A DNA stretch of 11,439 nucleotides, taken from assembly GCA_031283745.1 (NCBI GenBank), contig JAITBH010000030.1:1-11439 (forward strand). Direction: 5' to 3'. The translations under genes and the position numbers were made by a program. The notes below the pieces were generated by a model, which was not told where the DNA came from, did not search any database, and saw only the letters and a list, made by a program, of their open reading frames with translations. Shown here piece by piece: positions 1-4,996 of this stretch (position 1 is its first letter; each line of letters opens with the position of its first letter). The DNA is from Candidatus Ectomicrobium neotermitis. GTDB taxonomy: Bacteria > Elusimicrobiota > Endomicrobiia > Endomicrobiales > Endomicrobiaceae.

Positions 1-308
1 AAACGAACTTTGTCGATGCCCATAAAATAGGCAAGACAGTTTTTCATCTCTGGTTTAGACAAAAACAAGGTGCAGGCGGTTTGAGCCATCGACTCGATTA
101 TCAAAACTCCCGGCATTATCGGTGCCCCCGGAAAATGTCCCTGAAAAAAGCCCTCATTTCCGCTTACGCATTTATATCCTACTGCCCTCATCGGGTCATT
201 TTCGTCTAATTTCACCTTATCAATCATCACAAAAGGGTATCTGTGCGGAATGATTTTTAGTGTTTCCTCGTGAGACAACAACTTTTGCCCTTCTTTTATC
301 TCTATCAT
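1..308 (-). CDS. fabZ: 3-hydroxyacyl-[ACP] dehydratase FabZ (C-terminus cut by window edge)
   Basis: FabZ dehydrates (3R)-3-hydroxyacyl-ACP to trans-2-enoyl-ACP in cytoplasmic fatty-acid elongation, competing with lipid A synthesis for the same 3-hydroxyacyl-ACP pool. I translated 102 codons from ATG at 308. The protein begins MIEIKEGQKLLSHEE and shows the FabZ hallmarks IPHRYPFVMIDKV (residues 19-31), the catalytic motif QGHFPGAPIMPG (57-68) with His58, and Glu72 in IIESMAQ. The 14-residue His-Glu spacing equals that of E. coli FabZ (His54/Glu68). The start is fixed by a strong Shine-Dalgarno AGGAGG at 314-319, 5 nt upstream. The family is about 140-150 residues, so roughly the last third lies beyond base 1. 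It lies downstream of lpxC on the same strand but is separated from it by an unusual 308-nt repeat-rich gap, so it may have its own promoter. The family call is secure. Confidence 0.95.
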   Translation of the reverse strand, partial: MIEIKEGQKLLSHEETLKIIPHRYPFVMIDKVKLDENDPMRAVGYKCVSGNEGFFQGHFPGAPIMPGVLIIESMAQTACTLFLSKPEMKNCLAYFMGIDKVR

Positions 309-327
309 AATGTCCTCCTTTTTTTTA

Positions 328-456
328 TTTGCAGGCGTCCCACCTGAACGGCAGGGAACGACAGGGAGCGAAAGGGAACTACAGGGAAAGAAAGGGAACT
401 GCAACGACAAAAACTACGGCACGACACGGCAACGACTTTAACGGCTTTGCAGGCGT
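328..456. repeat. Direct repeat pair TTTGCAGGCGT (328-338 and 446-456)
   Basis: The 11-mer TTTGCAGGCGT occurs exactly at 328-338 and again at 446-456 in the same orientation, 118 bp apart. The bases that follow diverge (CCCACC against GGGTCA). The pair brackets the decamer array and the left arm of the inverted repeat. It could be the footprint of an insertion or duplication, but the pair alone proves neither. Confidence 0.5.
351..400 (+). repeat. Five-unit decamer array; G-quadruplex motif G3N7 x5
   Basis: Five consecutive 10-nt units run without a break from 351 to 400: GCAGGGAACG, ACAGGGAGCG, AAAGGGAACT, ACAGGGAAAG, AAAGGGAACT. Each carries GGG at the same place (354-356, 364-366, 374-376, 384-386, 394-396). 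The five G-tracts are therefore separated by exactly 7 nt, which satisfies the standard G3+N1-7 quadruplex definition and places one G-run per DNA helical turn. The G-rich strand is the template strand for fabZ, and the array ends 31 nt before the fabZ Shine-Dalgarno in the direction of transcription. Unit variation (C/A at position 2, AACG/AGCG/AACT/AAAG ends) suggests an old or degenerating tandem repeat. Confidence 0.85.
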
Positions 457-463
457 GGGTCAA
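435..463 (-). promoter_or_regulatory. Candidate sigma-70 promoter for fabZ
   Basis: On the minus strand, TTGACC (458-463, 5 of 6 to TTGACA) is followed by exactly 17 nt and then TAAAGT (435-440, 4 of 6 to TATAAT). Initiation would fall near 428, giving a leader of about 120 nt that includes the G-quadruplex array. The spacing is ideal but the -10 is mediocre, and chance matches of this quality are common. Confidence 0.3.
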
Positions 464-484
464 ATTCAAATATGACGAGACGGC

Positions 485-505
485 GGGAGGGTTTGAAACC
501 CTCCC
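485..505. repeat. Perfect 10-bp-arm palindrome, REP-like hairpin
   Basis: GGGAGGGTTT (485-494) and AAACCCTCCC (496-505) are exact reverse complements around a single central G at 495. In RNA it could fold as a stable stem with a tight loop formed by opening the inner A-T pairs. On neither strand is it followed by a T-run (minus strand continues GCCGTCTCGTC, plus strand CTACATTAG), so it is not a standard intrinsic terminator. It resembles dispersed GC-rich intergenic palindromes of the REP type. Confidence 0.8.
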
Positions 506-550
506 CTACATTAGTCGATGTTTTTGCCGTTGCAGTTCGCCGTGGTTGTG

Positions 551-610
551 GCAGTTCCCTGTCTTTCCCTTTTTTTCTCTTTTTTTCCCCTTTCTTTCCC
601 TTTCTTTCCC
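551..610 (-). repeat. Polypyrimidine/polypurine decamer tract with 23-nt mirror repeat
   Basis: The plus strand from 551 to 610 breaks into six 10-nt units: GCAGTTCCCT, GTCTTTCCCT, TTTTTTCTCT, TTTTTTCCCC, TTTCTTTCCC, TTTCTTTCCC. From 555 to 610 the only purine is G561. Bases 588-610 read the same forward and backward (CCC TTT C TTT CCC TTT C TTT CCC), a perfect mirror repeat in a homopyrimidine run, the classic requirement for intramolecular triplex (H-DNA). The purine strand is the mRNA sense of the lpx operon and carries five G-runs, so an RNA quadruplex with one long loop is also possible. The tract begins 7 nt past the lpxC stop codon. It is the strand-inverted counterpart of the 351-400 array. 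Confidence 0.8.
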
Positions 611-624
611 TAACCACTAACCAC
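611..624. repeat. Tandem TAACCAC x2 across the lpxC stop codon
   Basis: TAACCAC occurs at 611-617 and 618-624. The lpxC TAG (617-619) lies at the junction of the two copies. Losing one 7-nt copy would leave the same final residues and the same stop, so the repeat looks neutral for LpxC. Confidence 0.6.
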
Positions 625-1477
625 TTGCCGTTAGCAGCTGTGCTCGCTTAACGAACTCTTTGACAAAGTTGATATTGTTTTTGTGGCCCGGCCTTTGTGC
701 AACTATCTGCGCCTTTATCTGATGACCTGCTAAGTAGAGGTCGCCGATTAAATCTAAGGTTTTGTGCCTAACAAACTCATCATCGTATCTCAAAGGTTCG
801 GTGTTATGTATGCCTTCAAGCCCTATAACTATCGCATTTGCCATCGAACCGCCAAGACCTAAGTTGTTCTTTTGCAGCGCCTCTATCTCATAGTCAAAAC
901 AAAAAGTTTTGGCGGGGGCTATCTCTTTGATAAAAGTTTCTTGATTGATATTTGTGATTGCAAACTGCTGATGTTGGAGGTAGGGGTGGTCAAAAACGAT
1001 TGAGCATTGTATTTCAAAACGTTCGCAGGGAAAAATTGAATAAACGCTCTTGCCGAACTCAAACCTCATATCCTTTTGAATGGTATAGATGAGCTTGTCT
1101 GCGGAAAGCTCCCTTTTGCCTGCATCTAAAAATGCTTGGGCAATGAGTTTTGCCGAGCCGTCAAGTATGGGAGGTTCGGAACTGTCTATTTCAACTATTA
1201 AATTGTCTATGCCGAAAGCGTTTGCACATGCCATTATATGCTCTATGGTATAGACGATTGCCCCGTCTTTTGCAATGACGCTGCCCCTGACCGCTTGGGA
1301 CGACACTGCGTTTTGCCAACTTGCCTCAATTTCAATCTTTACGGGCAAATCGACTCTAATAAATCGAATGCCTTTGTTATCTGTGGCGGGCTTTAAGGTG
1401 ATTTTGCTGATCTTGCCCGTATGTAATCCTATACCCTCAAGAGATACTTCTTTGTCGACTGTATTTTGTTTGACCAC
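617..1477 (-). CDS. lpxC: UDP-3-O-acyl-N-acetylglucosamine deacetylase LpxC
   Basis: LpxC is the zinc-dependent cytoplasmic deacetylase that commits UDP-3-O-acyl-GlcNAc to lipid A synthesis. The product is 286 residues, slightly shorter than E. coli LpxC (305), the difference being at the C-terminus. Motifs in order: GIGLHTGK (15-22), TIEHIMA (77-83) with catalytic Glu79 and zinc ligand His80, EPPILDGSA (101-109), TF (191-192), LGLGGS (206-211), RHKTLDLIGD (237-246) with zinc ligands His238 and Asp242 plus Lys239 and Asp246, and His265 in RPGH. Several of these fall at or within one residue of the E. coli numbering. The start is GTG at 1477, supported by alignment of MVKQNTV with the E. coli N-terminus MIKQRT and by GGGAG seven nt upstream. 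It overlaps the lpxD TAG by one base (TAGTG), so translation is probably coupled. The C-terminus ends beside a repeat island. Confidence 0.97.
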   Translation of the reverse strand: MVKQNTVDKEVSLEGIGLHTGKISKITLKPATDNKGIRFIRVDLPVKIEIEASWQNAVSSQAVRGSVIAKDGAIVYTIEHIMACANAFGIDNLIVEIDSSEPPILDGSAKLIAQAFLDAGKRELSADKLIYTIQKDMRFEFGKSVYSIFPCERFEIQCSIVFDHPYLQHQQFAITNINQETFIKEIAPAKTFCFDYEIEALQKNNLGLGGSMANAIVIGLEGIHNTEPLRYDDEFVRHKTLDLIGDLYLAGHQIKAQIVAQRPGHKNNINFVKEFVKRAQLLTASG

Positions 1478-2511
1478 TATTTGTCTCCCATTTTGTCTTT
1501 TAAGACCCGAATATCTTTATACATCTGGGTCAATTTTCTCATCGTTGCCCTGATTTTTATGCTTTGCCCAAGTTCCGCAATTGGGTTGCCCCCGACTTTC
1601 TGCCCATCTTTGAGGCTAGCCGATACCGCTGACTGACCCGCCACCGTAACATTGTCGCCGATGGTGAGATGACCCGCTACGCCCGTTTGCCCGCCTATAA
1701 TAGTGCTATTGCCGATCTTAGTAGAGCCTGCAATTCCTGCTTGGGCAACAATTAAACAGTTTTTGCCTATCTCAACATTGTGTGCAATCTGAACCAAGTT
1801 ATCGATTTTTGTCCCGTCTCCAATTTTAGTGGAGTTCGTGGTGGCTCTGTCGATGGTAGTGTTTGCACCTATTTCTACATCGTTTCCTATGACGACATTG
1901 CCTATTTGAGGGATTTTCTTGTTTACCTCATTGACTGTTGCAAAACCAAAACCGTCCCCGCCAACAATAACACCGGGCTGCAAGATCACACTGTCGCCTA
2001 TAACGGTGTCCTCTCTGATGACAACGTTAGGGTAAATTACGCAGTTTGCCCCAATTTTTGACCTCTGACCTATATAGACATTGGCCAAAATTTTGGTTCC
2101 AGCACCTATTTCAACCGAGGCCTCTACAATAGAAAAAGCCCCGATATAGACATTCGGGGCTATGAGTGCATCTGGTGAGACAGATGATTTGGGTGAAACT
2201 TCATTTTTGAAGGCTGCAAGACGTTCTTTGGCTATTAGCTCTAAAACGATTCCATAAGCATATTGACTATTAGCGACCTTGATGAGATTAATTGAGTCAA
2301 ACTGACTATCGTCTATGTCTTTAGAAATGAAAATGACACCTGCTTTTGTGTTTTTAGCGGTGTCAAGGTATTTCATATTTCCCAAAAAAGAGACATCAGA
2401 TAACCCTGCTTCTGCAAGCCCTGAGGCATTTGTTACCGTTTTGACTTTGTCATTCCTTCTAACAAGCTCCCCTTCGACAACTTGGGAAAGCTCTTCAAGT
2501 GTTAATTTCAT
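1477..2511 (-). CDS. lpxD: UDP-3-O-acylglucosamine N-acyltransferase LpxD
   Basis: LpxD transfers a 3-hydroxyacyl chain from ACP to the 2-amino group of UDP-3-O-acylglucosamine, the product of LpxC, in the cytoplasm. Its 344 residues match the family (341 in E. coli). Residues 1-100 form the uridine-binding N-terminal domain (starting MKLTLEELSQVVEGEL). Residues about 108-310 are left-handed beta-helix hexapeptide repeats of the [IV]G..[TV] type. GDGFGF lies at 185-190, and the probable catalytic His244 lies in QIAHNVEIG (E. coli His239); His281 in GHLTIG is the second conserved His. The C-terminal helix (about 315-344, IRATMRKLTQMYKDIRVLKD) is the ACP-contacting tail. ATG at 2511 is preceded by AGAGGT with a 7-nt spacer. 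The gene starts 11 nt after the bamA stop and ends in a 1-nt overlap with lpxC. Confidence 0.97.
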   Translation of the reverse strand: MKLTLEELSQVVEGELVRRNDKVKTVTNASGLAEAGLSDVSFLGNMKYLDTAKNTKAGVIFISKDIDDSQFDSINLIKVANSQYAYGIVLELIAKERLAAFKNEVSPKSSVSPDALIAPNVYIGAFSIVEASVEIGAGTKILANVYIGQRSKIGANCVIYPNVVIREDTVIGDSVILQPGVIVGGDGFGFATVNEVNKKIPQIGNVVIGNDVEIGANTTIDRATTNSTKIGDGTKIDNLVQIAHNVEIGKNCLIVAQAGIAGSTKIGNSTIIGGQTGVAGHLTIGDNVTVAGQSAVSASLKDGQKVGGNPIAELGQSIKIRATMRKLTQMYKDIRVLKDKMGDK

Positions 2512-2522
2512 TGTTTTGACCT

Positions 2523-4841
2523 CTAAAAAATGTTTCCTATCGAGAAATAGAACTTCTGCAACTTCTCTCCAGTTTTGTGGTCTAAGCCATAGCCCCAGTC
2601 AATTCTTAGCGGGAACATCGGCGTAGCAAACCGTATTCCAAAGCCCACTCCAGAACGAAGATTGTCCTCGTCTGTTCCTATATCTGTGTTGATTGTCGTC
2701 ATATCCTTCCAAGAACCCCCTATGTCATAGAAAAAAACTCCCTGCAAAATTGTGCGCCGCCTATCCATAATGATGGGGAATTTATACTCAACATTGACAA
2801 TGCTCATCACTGTTGCACCACCGGGATAGCCTATTTGCTGATAATCATAGCCCCTGACCGTGTCTGCCCCACCTATATAGTAGCGTTCATAAAGGGGAAC
2901 TTGCTGATAGGCCTCTAAGGGAGTACCGTTTTCGTCCGTGTCATTGTTATAGCCCACAACTCTTGCGATTGTGAAATTTACGCCCAGCACAAAACGCCAG
3001 AAAGTCGGGAAATACCAAGATGATCTAAAAGAGGTTTTGAGGAAGTTCGTGTCGCCGCCAAGCTTATCGCTGGCAAGACGGGTGGTAAGCGACTGCCTCT
3101 GTCCGCGAGTTGGGTCAAAGTAGACATCACGGGTATCGTAGGCTATTGAGGTTATTATGCTTGAGACATTATCTCTTGAAATGCCCGTATCGCTTAGAAA
3201 TTTCAGGTAAGAATAAGCTTCGTTTGCATTGTCTGTGTTGAAATTGTAGTCAAAAAGCCTGACATGCTCATAAGAATATCCCACCGAAAGGAAAACCACA
3301 TCGCTAAATCTGGGGCCGAGTGTTATGGCTCCGCCTGTTCTCCCTTCTCTGTAGGCACTGGTTACGATGTCATAATCACGGGTTCTCTCGATTTGATAAC
3401 CGCTTAAAGTGAGGCTGACATTCCTGTCAAATATGTAAGGCTCAGTCCAATCTATCTGATAGTTCCTGCGGGCAGAAGCGCCAAAACCAAACTCAGCCAT
3501 CAAGTTTAGCCGCTGACCTAAGCCAAACAAGTTCAAATGCTGAAGCTGCAAAGACCCGACAAACTCATCAACAGACGAATATCCTATACCTGCCGAGACC
3601 ATACCGGGCCGTCCCTCCGTAACATTGATGTCTAAGTCCATAACATCTCTTTGGCGGGTAGGCATAAGCTGAGGCTCGACTGCATCTATAAAACCTAAAT
3701 TGTAAATCCTCTCAACGCTGCGGCGGACTAAGTTTGCGGCTAAAGGGTCGCCTGTCTTTAAGCGGACTTCCCGCCGAATGACTTTTTCTTTGGTGGATTC
3801 CAGCCCATTGATATAAATGTTGCCGACAAAAACCTCTATCCCCTCTTGTATCTGGAAAGAAATATCCAAAATCCCGTTGTCCCGTTTATATTCGGGACCA
3901 ATCTGAGCGTAGAGATAACCTTTGTCCGAATAGGTCTCATAAATAGCCTGCAAGGTATCGTTTACCCCGCTTTGCTTATAAATTTTGCCTTTCTTTAGCT
4001 TGATGATTTTGTCCATATTTTTATCCGGCACCACATTGTTGCCCCAATAAGTGATCTCGCCAAGTTTATACTGCTCGCCCTCGCTGACGACTATGGTTAT
4101 GAAAATTTTGGTTCTGTCCTCGTTATAGCTGATCGATGACAAGGTCAACTGATAGTCGATAAAGCCGTTTTCCTTATAGAAAGTGTCTACGGCGGTAAGG
4201 TCTGCACGATAAAGATCCTCATTGAAAACCTTTTTGGGACGGGTTTTCTTTATCAGACGCAGAATTTTGCGCTCTTTGTAGAAAGAGGTTCCCTCGACAT
4301 CGACACCGCCGATGGTAACTTTGTTGTTTTCTGTGATTAGGACATTGATTGTCATCTTGTTTGTTGAAGGGTTTGTGGTGGGATATGCTTCTATTTGAAC
4401 ATCTGTGTAACCTCTGTTTTTGTAGAGGGTGCTGATTTTTTCAATGGATTCGTCTAAGTCCAATTGATTGAAATAACCTTTCTGCTTCAAAACGCTCTCG
4501 CTTCTAAGCTTTCCTCTTGAAAATTCTTTGTTGCCCTTAAAGTCAATTTTTTCGATATAGGGTCTTTCCTCAACGGTGATGGTCAGCTGGCCGGTGTTTT
4601 CATTGAAATCGTATTGTATGTCATCAAAAAAATTCAGCTCGGATATTGCTTTTATGTCCTCTCTTATTGCTTCATCAGAAAAAACTTTGCCTCTTTTCTG
4701 TGCCATTTCTGACAAAACTGCTCTTTGTTTGACATTTTTAAGCCCTAAAACTGACACATTGCTTATTACATCGCTTTGGGCATTTGCAAAAGGGGCGAAA
4801 ACGAACAGGGCAAACACCGCAAAAACTAAAATTCTCCTCAT
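2523..4841 (-). CDS. bamA: Outer-membrane protein assembly factor BamA
   Basis: BamA is the Omp85-family barrel that folds and inserts outer-membrane proteins. The ATG at 4841 gives 772 residues. A TTG one codon upstream (4844) is in frame but only 3 nt from GGAGG, whereas the ATG has a 6-nt spacer, so I chose the ATG. Residues below count from the TTG. A signal peptide (RRILVFAVFALFVFAPFANA, cut near 22/23) precedes five POTRA domains at roughly 24-93, 94-174, 175-255, 258-334 and 336-410, including the usual GY/GF turns (KNRGYTD, KENGFID, SDKGYLYAQ). The barrel runs from about 412 to 773, with the lid-loop motif GGADTVRGY (658-666, VRGY at 663-666) and a C-terminal beta-signal ending FYFSIGNIF. 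It is 11 nt upstream of lpxD; no ompH/skp intervenes. tamB lies immediately upstream. Confidence 0.97.
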   Translation of the reverse strand: MRRILVFAVFALFVFAPFANAQSDVISNVSVLGLKNVKQRAVLSEMAQKRGKVFSDEAIREDIKAISELNFFDDIQYDFNENTGQLTITVEERPYIEKIDFKGNKEFSRGKLRSESVLKQKGYFNQLDLDESIEKISTLYKNRGYTDVQIEAYPTTNPSTNKMTINVLITENNKVTIGGVDVEGTSFYKERKILRLIKKTRPKKVFNEDLYRADLTAVDTFYKENGFIDYQLTLSSISYNEDRTKIFITIVVSEGEQYKLGEITYWGNNVVPDKNMDKIIKLKKGKIYKQSGVNDTLQAIYETYSDKGYLYAQIGPEYKRDNGILDISFQIQEGIEVFVGNIYINGLESTKEKVIRREVRLKTGDPLAANLVRRSVERIYNLGFIDAVEPQLMPTRQRDVMDLDINVTEGRPGMVSAGIGYSSVDEFVGSLQLQHLNLFGLGQRLNLMAEFGFGASARRNYQIDWTEPYIFDRNVSLTLSGYQIERTRDYDIVTSAYREGRTGGAITLGPRFSDVVFLSVGYSYEHVRLFDYNFNTDNANEAYSYLKFLSDTGISRDNVSSIITSIAYDTRDVYFDPTRGQRQSLTTRLASDKLGGDTNFLKTSFRSSWYFPTFWRFVLGVNFTIARVVGYNNDTDENGTPLEAYQQVPLYERYYIGGADTVRGYDYQQIGYPGGATVMSIVNVEYKFPIIMDRRRTILQGVFFYDIGGSWKDMTTINTDIGTDEDNLRSGVGFGIRFATPMFPLRIDWGYGLDHKTGEKLQKFYFSIGNIF

Positions 4842-4898
4842 CAATCTCCTCCGTCATATATGTTTTTTTAATTAAATTTCTTTCTGATTTTTCTAAAG

Positions 4899-4931
4899 CT
4901 GGGGCGATTATAGCATATTTGGGTATACCCC
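4899..4931 (-). promoter_or_regulatory. Extended -10 promoter of bamA with overlapping palindrome
   Basis: On the minus strand TGCTATAAT (4907-4915) is a perfect TATAAT preceded by the TGn extended -10 element. An A at 4900, 7 nt downstream, is the likely start, giving a 58-nt A-rich leader that ends in GGAGG and the bamA ATG. No good -35 hexamer lies 16-18 nt upstream, as is usual for extended -10 promoters. Instead the self-complementary 10-mer GGGTATACCC (4921-4930) sits where RNA polymerase would contact the -35 region, an operator-like position. Confidence 0.65.
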
Positions 4932-4941
4932 CCTGTGAGCC

Positions 4942-4990
4942 AAAAAACCCCAAATCTCGTCTCAAAACACTCTCAAAACACCTCAAAAAA
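4942..4990. promoter_or_regulatory. Phased A-tracts and direct repeats upstream of the bamA promoter
   Basis: A-runs on the plus strand are centred near 4944.5 (A6), 4953 (A3), 4965.5 (A4), 4976.5 (A4) and 4987.5 (A6). The last three are 11 bp apart, one helical turn. The 10-mer CTCAAAACAC occurs at 4961-4970 and 4972-4981, followed by CTCAAAAAA. Phased A-tracts of this sort curve DNA and can act like an UP element or a regulator site. They lie about 40-90 bp upstream of the predicted bamA start, between it and the tamB stop. Confidence 0.5.
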
Positions 4991-4996
4991 GCTGCC

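Larger units (their letters stand above)
396..538. repeat. Imperfect 19-bp inverted repeat (396-414 / 520-538)
   Basis: The left arm at 396-414 reads GAACTGCAACGACAAAAAC. The reverse complement of 520-538 reads GAACTGCAACGGCAAAAAC, so 18 of 19 bases match. A second related pairing links 383-402 (AGGGAAAGAAAGGGAACTGC) with the reverse complement of 551-570 (AGGGAAAGACAGGGAACTGC), 19 of 20 matching. Similar sequence blocks are thus present in opposite orientation on either side of the central palindrome, in a different internal order. The span between the first pair of arms is 105 nt, long for a simple RNA hairpin and more like two inverted copies of the same repeat family. Confidence 0.7.
309..616. 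other. Repeat-rich intergenic gap between lpxC and fabZ
   Basis: No gene is visible on either strand in this 308-nt stretch. Nearly all of it is made of short repeats, listed separately: a direct-repeat pair, a plus-strand decamer array (G-quadruplex motif), a long inverted repeat, a 21-nt palindrome and a polypyrimidine tract with a mirror repeat. The words ACGAC, ACGGC and AGGGAA recur throughout. All other same-strand junctions here overlap or are well under 160 nt, so this gap is out of character and looks like a repeat island inserted into, or grown within, an lpx-fab operon. The 5' end of its minus-strand transcript would be the lpxC 3' end, and its 3' end holds the fabZ ribosome-binding site. 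Confidence 0.8.

Noticed and set aside
485..505. Palindrome as an intrinsic terminator for lpxC
   Set aside because: No T-run follows the stem on either strand; the T-rich tract at 571-586 is on the wrong side and strand for lpxC transcription.
351..610. CRISPR-like array in the lpxC-fabZ gap
   Set aside because: The repeats have a 10-nt period with no spacers, and no cas gene is near.
617..660. LpxC truncated by the repeat island
   Set aside because: All zinc and catalytic residues through His265 are present, and LpxC C-termini vary in length; the shorter tail need not be damage.
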